Shown: positions 1 through 13,970, counted from the stretch's first letter. The stretch is 64,000 nt of DNA from Cladorhizidae sp. MBARI D1340-BT2 (GCA_028752905.1 JAQNBH010000139.1:1-64000); one strand, 5' to 3'. The notes: generated from the letters alone by a model not told the origin. Numbers and translations are program-made.

Positions 1-3000
1 GTTGGTGTGTAGTCCTACCTGTATACTGCCATGCTAGTTGGTGTGTAGTCCTACCTGTACTGCCATGCTAGTTGGTGTGTAGTCCTACCTGTACTGCCAT
101 GCTAGTTGGTGTATAGTCCTACCTGTACTGCCATGCTAGTTGGTGTGTAGTCCTACCTGTACTGCCATGCTAGTTGGTGTATAGTCCTGCCTGTACTGCC
201 ATGCTAGTTGGTGTGTAGTCCTACCTGTACTGCCATGCTAGTTGGTGTATAGTCCTACCTGTACTGCCATGCTAGTTGGTGTATAGTCCTACCTGTACTG
301 CCATGCTAGTTGGTGTGTAGTCCTACTTGTACTGCCATGCTAGTTGGTGTGTAGTCCTACGTACATGTACCTGTATGCCATCCTAGTTGGTGTGCAGTCC
401 TACTTGTACTGCCATGCTAGTTGGTGTGTAGTCCTACCTGTACTGCCATGCTAGTTGGTGTGTAGTCCTACCTGTACTGCCATGCTAGTTGGTGTGTAGT
501 CCTACCTGTACTGCCATGCTAGTTGGTGTGTAGTCCTACCTGTACTGCTATGCTAGTTGGTGTGTAGTCCTACCTGTACTGCCATGCTAGTTGGTGTGTA
601 GTCCTACTTGTACTGCCATGCTAGTTGGTGTGTAGTCCTACCTGTACTGCCATGCTAGTTGGTGTGTAGTCCTACCTGTACTGCCATGCTAGTTGGTGTA
701 GTCCTACCTGTACTGCCATGCTAGTTGGTGTGTAGTCCTACCTGTACTGCCATGCTAGTTGGTGTGTAGTCCTACCTGTACTGCCATGCTAGTTGGTGTG
801 CAGTCCTACCTGTACTGCCATGTTAGTTGGTGTGTAGTCCTACCTGTACTGCCATGCTAGTTGGTGTGTAGTCCTACCTGTACTGCCATGCTAGTTGGTG
901 TGTAGTCCTACCTGTACTGCCATGCTATGTAGTTGGTGTGTAGTCCTACCTGTACTGCCATGCTAGTTGGTGTATAGTCCGGCCTGTACTGCCATGTTAG
1001 TTGGTGTGTAGTCCTACCTGTACTGCCATGCTAGTTGGTGTGTAGTCCTACCTGTACTGCCATGTTAGTCGGTGTGTAGTCCTACCTGTACTGCCATGCT
1101 AGTTGGTGTGCAGTCCTACGTGCACTGCCATGCTAGTTGGTGTGCAGTCCTACATGCACTGCCATGCTAGTTGGTGTGTAGTCCTACCTGTACTGCCATG
1201 CTAGTTGGTGTATAGTCCTACCTGTACTGCCATGCTAGTTGGTGTATAGTCCTACCTGTACTGCCATCCTAGTTGGTGTGTAGTCCTACCTGTACTGCCA
1301 TGCTAGTTGGTGTGTAGTCCTACCTGTACTGCCATGCTAGTTGGTGTGTAGTCCTACCTGTACTGCCATGCTAGTTGGTGTGTATTCCTACCTGTACTGC
1401 CATGCTAGTTGGTGTATAGTCCTACCTGTACTGCCATGCTAGTTGGTGTGTAGTCCTACCTGTACTGCCATGCTAGTTGGTGTGTAGTCCTACCTGTACT
1501 GCCATGCTAGTTGGTGTATAGTCCTACCTGTACTGCCATGCTAGTTGGTGTATAGTCCTACCTGTACTGCCATGCTAGTTGGTGTGTAGTCCTACCTGTA
1601 CTGCCATGCTAGTTGGTGTGTAGTCCTACCTGTATACTGCCATGCTAGTTGGTGTATAGTCCTACCTGTACTGCCATGCTAGTTGGTGTGTAGTCCTACC
1701 TGTACTGCCATGCTAGTTGGTGTATAGTCCTACCTGTCCTGCCATGCTAGTTGGTGTGTAGTCCTACCTGTACTGCCATGCTAGTTGGTGTGTAGTCCTA
1801 CCTGTACTGCCATGCTAGTTGGTGTGTAGTCCTGCCTGTACTGCCATGCTAGTTGGTGTGTAGTCCTATGTACCTGTACTGCCATGCTAGTTGGTGTGTA
1901 GTCCTACCTGTACTGCCATGCTAGTTGGTGTATAGTCCTATCTGTACTGCCATGCTAGTTGGTGTGCAGTCCTACCGGTACTGCCATGCTAGTTGGTGTG
2001 TAGTCCTACCTGTACTGCCATGCTAGTTGGTGTGTAGTCCTACCTGTACTGCCATGCTAGTTGGTGTGTAGTCCTACCTGTAATGCCATGCTAGTTGGTG
2101 TGTAGTCCTACCTGTACTGCCATGCTAGTTGGTGTATAGTCCTACCTGTACTGCCATGCTAGTTGGTGTGTAGTCCTACCTGTACTGCCATGCTAGTTGG
2201 TGTGTAGTCCTACCTGTACTGCCATGCTAGTTGGTGTGTAGTCCTACCTGTACTGCCATGCTAGTTGGTGTGTAGTCCTACCTGTATACTGCCATGCTAG
2301 TTGGTGTGTAGTCCTACCTGTACTGCCATGCTAGTTGGTGTGTAGTCCTACCTGTACTGCCATGCTAGTTGGTGTATAGTCCTACCTGTACTGCCATGCT
2401 AGGCGGGTGTGTAGTCCTACCTGTACTGCCATGCTAGTTGGTGTATAGTCCTACCTGTACTGCCATGCTAGTTGGTGTGTAGTCCTACCTGTACTGCCAT
2501 GCTAGTTGGTGTGTAGTCCTACTTGTACTGCCATGCTAGTTGGTGTGTAGTCCTACCTGTACTGCCATCCTAGTTGGTGTGCAGTCCTACTTGTACTGCC
2601 ATGCTAGTTGGTGTGTAGTCCTACCTGTACTGCCATGCTAGTTGGTGTGTAGTCCTACCTGTACTGCTATGCTAGTTGGTGTGTAGTCCTACCTGTACTG
2701 CCATGCTAGTTGGTGTGTAGTCCTACTTGTACTGCCATGCTAGTTGGTGTGTAGTCCTACCTGTACTGCCATGCTAGTTGGTGTGTAGTCCTACCTGTAC
2801 TGCCATGCTAGTTGGTGTAGTCCTACCTGTACTGCCATGCTAGTTGGTGTGTAGTCCTACCTGTACTGCCATGCTAGTTGGTGTAGTCCTACCTGTACTG
2901 CCATGCTAGTTGGTGTATAGTCCTACCTGTACTGCCATGCTAGTTGGTGTAGTCCTACCTGTACTGCCATGCTAGTTGGTGTGTAGTCCTACCTGTACTG

Positions 3001-6000
3001 CCATGCTAGTTGGTGTGTAGTCCTACCTGTACTGCCATGCTAGTTGGTGTATAGTCCTACCTGTACTGCCATGCTAGTTGGTGTGTAGTCCTACCTGTAC
3101 TGCCATGCTAGTTGGTGTGTAGTCCTACCTGTACTGCCATGCTAGTTGGTGTATAGTCCTACCTGTACTGCCATGCTAGTTGGTGTGTAGTCCTACCTGT
3201 ACTGCCATGCTAGTTGGTGTGTAGTCCTACCTGTACTGCCATGCTAGTTGGTGTGTAGTCCTACCTGTACTGCCATGCTAGTTGGTGTATAGTCATACCT
3301 GTACTGCCATGCTAGTTGGTGTGTAGTCCTACCTGTACTGCCATGCTAGTTGGTGTGTAGTCCTACCTGTACTGCCATGCTAGTTGGTGTGTAGTCCTAC
3401 CTGTACTGCCATGCTAGTTGGTGTGTAGTCCTACCTGTACTGCCATGCTAGTTGGTGTGTAGTCCTACCTGTACTGCCATGCTAGTTGGTGTGTAGTCCT
3501 ACCTGTACTGCCATGCTAGTTGGTGTGTAGTCCTACCTGTACTGCCATGCTAGTTGGTGTGTAGTCCTACCTGTAATGCCATGATAGTTGGTGTGTAGTC
3601 CTGTACCTGTACTGCCATGCTAGTTGGTGTATAGTCCTACCTGTACTGCCATGCTAGTTGGTGTATAGTCCTAACTGTACTGCCATGCTAGTTGGTGTGT
3701 AGTCCTACCTGTACTGCCATGCTAGTTGGTGTATAGTCCTGCCTGTACTGCCATGCTAGTTGGTGTGTAGTCCTACCTGTACTGCCATGCTAGTTGGTGT
3801 GTAGTCCTACCTGTAATGCCATGCTAGTTGGTGTATAGTCCTACCTGTACTGCCATGCTAGTTGGTGTGTAGTCCTACCTGTACTGCCATGCTAGTTGGT
3901 GTGTAGTCCTACCTGTACTGCCATGCTAGTTGGTGTGTAGTCCTACCTGTACTGCCATGCTAGTTGGTGTGTAGTCCTACCTGTACTGCCATGCTAGTTG
4001 GTGTGTAGTCCTACCTGTACTGCCATGCTAGTTGGTGTGTAGTCCTACCTGTACTGCCATGCTAGTTGGTGTGTAGTCCTACCTGTACTGCCATGCTAGT
4101 TGGTGTGTAGTCCTACCTGTACTGCCATGCTAGTTGGTGTGTAGTCCTACCTGTACTGCCATGCTAGTTGGTGTATAGTCCTACAGTACCTGTACTGCCA
4201 TGCTAGTTGGTGTGTAGTCCTACCTGTACTGCCATGCTAGTTGGTGTGTAGTCCTATCTGTACTGCCATGCTAGTTGGTGTATAGTCCTACCTGTACTGC
4301 CATGCTAGTTGGTGTATAGTCCTACCTGTACTGCCATGCTAGTTGGTGTGTAGTCCTACCTGTACTGCCATGCTAGTTGGTGTGTAGTCCTACCTGTATA
4401 CTGCCATGCTAGTTGGTGTATAGTCCTACCTGTACTGCCATGCTAGTTGGTGTGTAGTCCTACCTGTACTGCCATGCTAGTTGGTGTGCAGTCCTACCGG
4501 TACTGCCATGCTAGTTGGTGTGTAGTCCTACCTGTACTGCCATGCTAGTTGGTGTGTAGTCCTACCTGTACTGCCATGCTAGTTGGTGTGTAGTCCTACC
4601 TGTAATGCCATGCTTGTAGTTGGTGTGTAGTCCTACCTGTACTGCCATGCTAGTTGGTGTATAGTCCTACCTGTACTGCCATGCTAGTTGGTGTGTAGTC
4701 CTACCTGTACTGCCATGCTAGTTGGTGTGTAGTCCTACCTGTACTGCCATGCTAGTTGGTGTGTAGTCCTACCTGTACTGCCATGCTAGTTGGTGTGTAG
4801 TCCTACCTGTATACTGCCATGCTAGTTGGTGTGTAGTCCTACCTGTACTGCCATGCTAGTTGGTGTGTAGTCCTACCTGTACTGCCATGCTAGTTGGTGT
4901 ATAGTCCTACCTGTACTGCCATGCTAGTTGGTGTGTAGTCCTACCTGTACTGCCATGCTAGTTGGTGTATAGTCCTGCCTGTACTGCCATGCTAGTTGGT
5001 GTGTAGTCCTACCTGTACTGCCATGCTAGTTGGTGTATAGTCCTACCTGTACTGCCATGCTAGTTGGTGTATAGTCCTACCTGTACTGCCATGCTAGTTG
5101 GTGTGTAGTCCTACTTGTACTGCCATGCTAGTTGGTGTGTAGTCCTACGTACCTGTATGCCATCCTAGTTGGTGTGCAGTCCTACTTGTACTGCCATGCT
5201 AGTTGGTGTGTAGTCCTACCTGTACTGCCATGCTAGTTGGTGTGTAGTCCTACCTGTACTGCCATGCTAGTTGGTGTGTAGTCCTACCTGTACTGCCATG
5301 CTAGTTGGTGTGTAGTCCTACCTGTACTGCTATGCTAGTTGGTGTGTAGTCCTACCTGTACTGCCATGCTAGTTGGTGTGTAGTCCTACTTGTACTGCCA
5401 TGCTAGTTGGTGTGTAGTCCTACCTGTACTGCCATGCTAGTTGGTGTGTAGTCCTACCTGTACTGCCATGCTAGTTGGTGTAGTCCTACCTGTACTGCCA
5501 TGCTAGTTGGTGTGTAGTCCTACCTGTACTGCCATGCTAGTTGGTGTGTAGTCCTACCTGTACTGCCATGCTAGTTGGTGTATAGTCCTGCCTGTACTGC
5601 CATGCTAGTTGGTGTGTAGTCCTACCTGTACTGCCATGCTAGTTGGTGTATAGTCCTACCTGTACTGCCATGCTAGTTGGTGTGTAGTCCTACCTGTACT
5701 GCCATAGTTGGTGTGTAGTCCTACCTGTACTGCCATGCTAGTTGGTGTGTAGTCCTACCTGTACTGCCATGCTAGTTGGTGTATAGTCATACCTGTACTG
5801 CCATGCTAGTTGGTGTGTAGTCCTACCTGTTCTGCCATGCTAGTTGGTGTGTAGTCCTACCTGTACTGCCATGCTAGTTGGTGTGTAGTCCTACCTGTAC
5901 TGCCATGCTAGTTGGTGTGTAGTCCTACCTGTACTGCCATGCTAGTTGGTGTGTAGTCCTACCTGTACTGCCATGCTAGTTGGTGTGTAGTCCTACCTGT

Positions 6001-9000
6001 ACTGCCATGCTAGTTGGTGTGTAGTCCTACCTGTACTGCCATGCTAGTTGGTGTGTAGTCCTACCTGTAATGCCATGATAGTTGGTGTGTAGTCCTGCCT
6101 GTACTGCCATGCTAGTTGGTGTATAGTCCTACCTGTACTGCCATGCTAGTTGGTGTGTAGTCCTACCTGTACTGCCATGCTAGTTGGTGTATAGTCCTGC
6201 CTGTACTGCCATGCTAGTTGGTGTGTAGTCCTACCTGTACTGCCATGCTACAGTTGGTGTGTAGTCCTACCTGTACTGCCATGCTAGTTGGTGTATAGTC
6301 CTACCTGTACTGCCATGCTAGTTGGTGTGTAGTCCTACCTGTACTGCCATGCTAGTTGGTGTGTAGTCCTACCTGTACTGCCATGCTAGTTGGTGTGTAG
6401 TCCTACCTGTACTGCCATGCTAGTTGGTGTGTAGTCCTACCTGTACTGCCATGCTAGTTGGTGTGTAGTCCTACCTGTACTGCCATGCTAGTTGGTGTGT
6501 AGTCCTACCTGTACTGCCATGCTAGTTGGTGTGTAGTCCTACCTGTACTGCCATGCTAGTTGGTGTGTAGTCCTACCTGTACTGCCATGCTAGTTGGTGT
6601 GTATTCCTACCTGTACTGCCATGCCAGTTGGTGTGTAGTCCTACCTGTACTGCCATGCTAGTTGGTGTATAGTCCTACCTGTACTGCCATGCTAGTTGGT
6701 GTATAGTCCTACCTGTACTGCCATGCTAGTTGGTGTATAGTCCTGCCTGTACTGCCATGCTAGTTGGTGTGTAGTCCTACCTGTACTGCCATGCCAGTTG
6801 GTGTATAGTCCTACCTGTACTGCCATGCTAGTTGGTGTGTAGTCCTGCCTGTACTGCCATGCTAGTTGGTGTGTAGTCCTACCTGTACTGCCATGCTAGT
6901 TGGTGTGTAGTCCTGCCTGTACTGTCATGCTAGTTGGTGTGTAGTCCTACCTGTACTGCCATGCTAGTTGGTGTGTAGTCCTACCTGTACTGCCATGCTA
7001 GTTGGTGTGTAGTCCTACCTGTACTGCCATGCTAGTTGGTGTGTAGTCCTACCTGTACTGCCATGCTAGTTGGTGTGTAGTCCTACCTGTACTGCCATGC
7101 TAGTTGGTGTATAGTCCTACCTGTACTGCCATGCTAGTTGGTGTGTAGTCCTACCTGTACTGCCATGCTAGTTGGTGTATAGTCCTGCCTGTACTGCCAT
7201 GCTAGTTGGTGTGTAGTCCTACCTGTACTGCCATGCTAGTTGGTGTATAGTCCTACCTGTACTGCCATGCTAGTTGGTGTGTAGTCCTACCTGTACTGCC
7301 ATGCTAGTTGGTGTGTAGTCCTACCTGTACTGCCATGCTAGTTGGTGTGTAGTCCTACCTGTACTGCCATGCTAGTTGGTGTGTAGTCCTACCTGTACTG
7401 CCATCCTAGTTGGTGTGCAGTCCTAACTGTACTGCCATGCTAGTTGGTGTATAGTCCTACCTGTACTGCCATGCTAGTTGGTGTGTAGTCCTACCTGTAC
7501 TGCCATGCTAGTTGGTGTGTAGTCCTACCTGTACTGCCATGCTAGTTGGTGTGTAGTCCTACCTGTACTGCCATCCTAGTTGGTGTGCAGTCCTAACTGT
7601 ACTGCCATGCTAGTTGGTGTGTAGTCCTAACTGTACTGCCATGCTAGTTGGTGTATAGTCCTACCTGTACTGCCATGCTAGTTGGTGTATAGTCCTATCT
7701 GTACTGCCATGCTAGTTGGTGTGTAGTCCTACCTGTACTGCCATGCTAGTTGGTGTGTAGTCCTACCTGTACTGCCATGCTAGTTGGTGTGTAGTCCTAC
7801 CTGTACTGCCATGCTAGTTGGTGTGTAGTCCTACCTGTACTGCCATGCTAGTTGGTGTGTAGTCCTACCTGTACTGCCATGCTAGTTGGTGTGTAGTCCT
7901 ACCTGTACTGCCATGCTAGTTGGTGTGTAGTCCTACCTGTACTGCCATGCTAGTTGGTGTATAGTCCTACCTGTACTGCCATGCTAGTTGGTGTGTAGTC
8001 CTACCTGTACTGCCATGCTAGTTGGTGTGTAGTCCTACCTGTACTGCCATGCTAGTTGGTGTATAGTCCTGCCTGTACTGCCATGCTAGTTGGTGTGTAG
8101 TCCTACCTGTACTGCCATGCTAGTTGGTGTGTAGTCCTACCTGTACTGCCATGCTAGTTGGTGTGTAGTCCTACCTGTACTGCCATGCTAGTTGGTGTGT
8201 AGTCCTACCTGTACTGCCATGCTAGTTGGTGTGTAGTCCTACCTGTACTGCCATGCTAGTTGGTGTGTAGTCCTACCTGTAATGCCATGATAGTTGGTGT
8301 GTAGTCCTACCTGTACTGCCATGCTAGTTGGTGTATAGTCCTACCTGTACTGCCATGCTAGTTGGTGTATAGTCCTACCTGTACTGCCATGCTAGTTGGT
8401 GTGTAGTCCTACCTGTACTGCCATGCTAGTTGGTGTATAGTCCTGCCTGTACTGCCATGCTAGTTGGTGTGTAGTCCTACCTGTACTGCCATGCTACAGT
8501 TGGTGTGTAGTCCTACCTGTACTGCCATGCTAGTTGGTGTATAGTCCTACCTGTACTGCCATGCTAGTTGGTGTGTAGTCCTACCTGTACTGCCATGCTA
8601 GTTGGTGTGTAGTCCTACCTGTACTGCCATGCTAGTTGGTGTGTAGTCCTACTTGTACTGCCATGCTAGTTGGTGTGTAGTCCTACCTGTACTGCCATGC
8701 TAGTTGGTGTGTAGTCCTACCTGTACTGCCATGCTAGTTGGTGTGTAGTCCTACCTGTACTGCCATGCTAGTTGGTGTGTAGTCCTACCTGTACTGCCAT
8801 GCTAGTTGGTGTGTAGTCCTACCTGTACTGCCATGCTAGTTGGTGTGTAGTCCTACCTGTACTGCCATGCTAGTTGGTGTATAGTCCTACAGTACCTGTA
8901 CTGCCATGCTAGTTGGTGTGTAGTCCTACCTGTACTGCCATGCTAGTTGGTGTGTAGTCCTACCTGTACTGCCATGCTAGTTGGTGTATAGTCCTACCTG

Positions 9001-12000
9001 TACTGCCATGCTAGTTGGTGTATAGTCCTGCCTGTACTGCCATGCTAGTTGGTGTGTAGTCCTACCTGTACTGCCATGCCAGTTGGTGTATAGTCCTACT
9101 GTACCTGTACTGCCATGCTAGTTGGTGTGTAGTCCTGCCTGTACTGCCATGCTAGTTGGTGTGTAGTCCTACCTGTACTGCCATGCTAGTTGGTGTGTAG
9201 TCCTGCCTGTACTGTCATGCTAGTTGGTGTGTAGTCCTACCTGTACTGCCATGCTAGTTGGTGTGTAGTCCTACCTGTACTGCCATGCTAGTTGGTGTGT
9301 AGTCCTACCTGTACTGCCATGCTAGTTGGTGTGTAGTCCTACCTGTACTGCCATGCTAGTTGGTGTATAGTCCTACCTGTACTGCCATGCTAGTTGGTGT
9401 GTAGTCCTACCTGTACTGCCATGCTAGTTGGTGTATAGTCCTGCCTGTACTGCCATGCTAGTTGGTGTGTAGTCCTACCTGTACTGCCATGCTAGTTGGT
9501 GTATAGTCCTACCTGTACTGCCATGCTAGTTGGTGTGTAGTCCTACCTGTACTGCCATGCTAGTTGGTGTGTAGTCCTACCTGTACTGCCATGCTAGTTG
9601 GTGTGTAGTCCTACCTGTACTGCCATGCTAGTTGGTGTGTAGTCCTACCTGTACTGCCATCCTAGTTGGTGTGCAGTCCTAACTGTACTGCCATGCTAGT
9701 TGGTGTATAGTCCTACCTGTACTGCCATGCTAGTTGGTGTGTAGTCCTACCTGTACTGCCATGCTAGTTGGTGTGTAGTCCTACCTGTACTGCCATGCTA
9801 GTTGGTGTGTAGTCCTACCTGTACTGCCATCCTAGTTGGTGTGCAGTCCTAACTGTACTGCCATGCTAGTTGGTGTGTAGTCCTAACTGTACTGCCATGC
9901 TAATTGGTGTATAGTCCTACCTGTACTGCCATGCTAGTTGGTGTATAGTCCTATCTGTACTGCCATGCTAGTTGGTGTGTAGTCCTACCTGTACTGCCAT
10001 GCTAGTTGGTGTGTAGTCCTACCTGTACTGCCATGCTAGTTGGTGTGTAGTCCTACCTGTACTGCCATGCTAGTTGGTGTGTAGTCCTACCTGTACTGCC
10101 ATGCTAGTTGGTGTGTAGTCCTACCTGTACTGCCATGCTAGTTGGTGTGTAGTCCTACCTGTACTGCCATGCTAGTTGGTGTGTAGTCCTACCTGTACTG
10201 CCATGCTAGTTGGTGTATAGTCCTACCTGTACTGCCATGCTAGTTGGTGTGTAGTCCTACCTGTACTGCCATGCTAGTTGGTGTGTAGTCCTACCTGTAC
10301 TGCCATGCTAGTTGGTGTATAGTCCTGCCTGTACTGCCATGCTAGTTGGTGTGTAGTCCTACCTGTACTGCCATGCTAGTTGGTGTGTAGTCCTACCTGT
10401 ACTGCCATGCTAGTTGGTGTGTAGTCCTACCTGTACTGCCATGCTAGTTGGTGTGTAGTCCTACCTGTACTGCCATGCTAGTTGGTGTGTAGTCCTACCT
10501 GTACTGCCATGCTAGTTGGTGTATAGTCCTACCTGTACTGCCATGATAGTTGGTGTGTAGTCCTACCTGTACTGCCATGCTAGTTGGTGTATAGTCCTAC
10601 CTGTACTGCCATGCTAGTTGGTGTATAGTCCTACCTATCCTAGTTGGTGTGTAGTCCTACCTGTACTGCCATGCTAGTTGGTGTATAGTCCTGCCTGTAC
10701 TGCCATGCTAGTTGGTGTGTAGTCCTACCTGTACTGCCATGCTAGTTGGTGTGTAGTCCTACCTGTACTGCCATGCTAGTTGGTGTATAGTCCTACCTGT
10801 ACTGCCATGATAGTTGGTGTGTAGTCCTACCTGTACTGCCATGCTAGTTGGTGTGTAGTCCTACCTGTACTGCCATGCTAGTTGGTGTGTAGTCCTACCT
10901 GTACTGCCATGCTAGTTGGTGTGTAGTCCTGCCTGTACTGCCATGCTAGTTGGTGTGTAGTCCTACCTGTACTGCCATGCTAGTTGGTGTATAGTCCTAC
11001 CTGTACTGCCATGCTAGTTGGTGTGTAGTCCTGCCTGTACTGCCATGCTAGTTGGTGTGTAGTCCTACCTGTAATGCCATGCTAGTTGGTGTGTAGTCCT
11101 GCTGTACTGCCATGCTAGTTGGTGTGTAGTCCTACCTGTACTGCCATGCTAGTTGGTGTGTAGTCCTACCTGTACTGCCATGCTAGTTGGTGTGTAGTCC
11201 TACCTGTACTGCCATGCTAGTTGGTGTGTAGTCCTACCTGTACTGCCATGCTAGTTGGTGTGCAGTCCTACCTGTACTGCCATGCTAGTTGGTGTGTAGT
11301 CCTACCTGTACTGCCATGCTAGTTGGTGTATAGTCCTACCTGTACTGCCATGCTAGTTGGTGTGTAGTCCTACCTGTACTGCCTGCTAGTTGGTGTATAG
11401 TCCTACCTGTACTGCCATGCTAGTTGGTGTGTAGTCCTACCTGTACTGCCATGCTAGTTGGTGTATAGTCCTACCTGTACTGCCATGCTAGTTGGTGTGT
11501 AGTCCTACCTGTACTGCCATGCTAGTTGGTGTATAGTCCTACCTGTACTGCCATGCTAGTTGGTGTGTAGTCCTACCTGTACTGCCATGCTAGTTGGTGT
11601 ATAATCCTACCTGTACTGCCATGCTAGTTGGTGTGTAGTCCTACCTGTACTGCCATGCTAGTTGGTGTGTAGTCCTACCTGTACTGCCATGCTAGTTGGT
11701 GTGTAGTCCTACCTGTACTGCCATCCTAGTTGGTGTGCAGTCCTAACTGTACTGCCATGCTAGTTGGTGTGTAGTCCTAACTGTACTGCCATGCTAGTTG
11801 GTGTATAGTCCTACCTGTACTGCCATGCTAGTTGGTGTATAGTCCTATCTGTACTGCCATGCTAGTTGGTGTGCAGTCCTACCTGTACTGCCATGCTAGT
11901 TGGTGTGTAGTCCTACCTGTACTGCCATGCTAGTTGGTGTGTAGTCCTACCTGTACTGCCATGCTAGTTGGTGTGTAGTCCTACCTGTACTGCCATGCTA

Positions 12001-13504
12001 GTTGGTGTGTAGTCCTGCCTGTACTGCCATGCTAGTTGGTGTGTAGTCCTACCTGTACTGCCATGCTAGTTGGTGTATAGTCCTACCTGTACTGCCATGC
12101 TAGTTGGTGTGTAGTCCTACCTGTACTGCCATGCTAGTTGGTGTGTAGTCCTGCCTGTACTGCCATGCTAGTTGGTGTATAGTCCTACCTGTACTGCCAT
12201 GCTAGTTGGTGTGTAGTCCTACCTGTACTGCCATGCTAGTTGGTGTGTAGTCCTACCTGTACTGCCATGCTAGTTGGTGTGTAGTCCTACCTGTACTGCC
12301 ATGCTAGTTGGTGTATAGTCCTGCCTGTACTGCCATGCTAGTTGGTGTGTAGTCCTACCTGTACTGCCATGCTAGTTGGTGTGTAGTCCTACCTGTACTG
12401 CCATGCTAGTTGGTGTGTAGTCCTACCTGTACTGCCATGCTAGTTGGTGTGTAGTCCTACCTGTACTGCCATGCTAGTTGGTGTATAGTCCTACCTGTAC
12501 TGCCATGATAGTTGGTGTGTAGTCCTACCTGTACTGCCATGCTAGTTGGTGTGTAGTCCTACCTGTACTGCCATGCTAGTTGGTGTGTAGTCCTACCTGT
12601 ACTGCCATGCTAGTTGGTGTATAGTCCTACCTATGTATGCTAGTTGGTGTGTAGTCCTACCTGTACTGCCATGCTAGTTGGTGTATAGTCCTGCCTGTAC
12701 TGCCATGCTAGTTGGTGTGTAGTCCTACCTGTACTGCCATGCTAGTTGGTGTGTAGTCCTACCTGTACTGCCATGCTAGTTGGTGTATAGTCCTACAGTA
12801 CCAGTACTGCCATGCTAGTTGGTGTGTAGTCCTACCTGTACTGCCATGCTAGTTGGTGTGTAGTCCTACCTGTACTGCCATGCTAGTTGGTGTGTAGTCC
12901 TACCTGTACTGCCATGCTAGTTGGTGTATAGTCCTACAGTACCTGTACTGCCATGCTAGTTGGTGTGTAGTCCTACCTGTACTGCCATGCTAGTTGGTGT
13001 GTAGTCCTACCTGTACTGCCATGCTAGTTGGTGTATAGTCCTGCCTGTACTGCCATGGTAGTTGGTGTATAGTCCTGCCTGTACTGCCATGCTAGTTGGT
13101 GTGTAGTCCTACCTGTACTGCCATGCTAGTTGGTGTATAGTCCTACCTGTACTGCCATGCTAGTTGGTGTGTAGTCCTGCCTGTACTGCCATGCTAGTTG
13201 GTGTGTAGTCCTACCTGTACTGCCATGCTAGTTGGTGTGTAGTCCTGCCTGTACTGCCATGCTAGTTGGTGTGTAGTCCTACCTGTACTGCCATGCTAGT
13301 TGGTGTGTAGTCCTACCTGTACTGCCATGCTAGTTGGTGTGTAGTCCTACCTGTACTGCCATGCTAGTTGGTGTATAGTCCTACCTGTACTGCCATGCTA
13401 GTTGGTGTGTAGTCCTACCTGTACTGCCATGCTAGTTGGTGTATAGTCCTACCTGTACTGCCATGCTAGTTGGTGTGTAGTCCTACCTGTACTGCCATGC
13501 TAGA
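1..13504. repeat. 34-bp minisatellite array, about 395 copies
   Basis: The whole interval is a head-to-tail repeat of one 34-bp unit made of GTTGGTGTGTAG, then TCCTACCTGTACTG, then CCATGCTA. The commonest variant changes GTGTGTAG to GTGTATAG; rarer ones change CTACC to CTGCC, CTTG or CTAAC, CATGCTAG to CATCCTAG, or drop a GT. Short insertions such as TACAGTACC disturb the period in places. The array is already running at base 1, so its left end is outside the window; it decays at CTAGATGGCGTG near 13504. There are no unique spacers and no coding potential, since stops occur in every frame of the unit. Confidence 0.98.
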
Positions 13505-13875
13505 TGGCGTGTGTCTAGCACACAGACATTGTCCAAGCCCTAACCCTAGTCATTGTCCAAACCTAACCTTAGTCATTGCATTCGGACATATATACATATA
13601 TATATATAATATACATAGTAACACACTGACCACACCTCTTCACCCAAGTCTTATACGCTGACATACATACAGAGAAATGTGCCCCTCCCTCCCCATACGG
13701 ACCTCCACCTCAAGCAAAGTGTACCAAGGGGACGTGTGTAAAGTATTTCTGGCGTGTGCTCACCTGTCGTATGTGGACATCTTCAAGAAATACCTCAGCA
13801 GTCTAGTCACACCAACTAAGTTGTATTATCACCTCCTCAATGTCTGTCTGTGTGTGTGAACAAAATAACTGTTAA
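13505..13875. other. non-satellite segment with a weak candidate exon
   Basis: This stretch leaves the 34-bp array. It contains two near copies of CATTGTCCAA/CCTAACC/TAGTCATTG (about 13527-13578) and an (AT)n-rich stretch near 13590-13615. An open frame on + at 13677-13859 (60 codons, with the segment KVYQGDVCKVFLACAHLSY) has unbiased amino-acid content and could be an exon, but I do not recognise a family and see no convincing paired splice sites. Confidence 0.3.
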
Positions 13876-13888
13876 AGGTCAAAGTCCT
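13876..13888 (+). promoter_or_regulatory. DR1-type nuclear receptor site (HNF4-like)
   Basis: AGGTCAAAGTCCT is a direct repeat of two half-sites with one-base spacing, and its CAAAGTCC core is the form favoured by HNF4-type receptors. A second, perfect DR1 lies 70 bases downstream and a single inverted half-site (TTGACCCTT) lies between them. Function is inferred only from the motif. Confidence 0.35.
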
Positions 13889-13957
13889 AATTAGGTGGCA
13901 TGAACATAACTTGACAGAGCATTTCCCAAGTTGACCCTTAGCAAGGGATAAGGTGCA

Positions 13958-13970
13958 AGGTCAAAGGTCA
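13958..13970 (+). promoter_or_regulatory. perfect DR1 nuclear receptor site
   Basis: AGGTCAAAGGTCA is two consensus AGGTCA half-sites separated by one A, the classical binding site of RXR- and HNF4-type nuclear receptors. No adjacent gene was identified, so a target cannot be named. Confidence 0.4.

Noticed and set aside
1..13504. Regular repeat spacing suggesting a CRISPR array
   Set aside because: Units are contiguous with no unique spacers, no cas genes, and the context is eukaryotic.
13538..13549. CCCTAACCCTAG resembling telomeric repeat
   Set aside because: Barely two copies, embedded in a CATTGTCCAA repeat; not a telomere.
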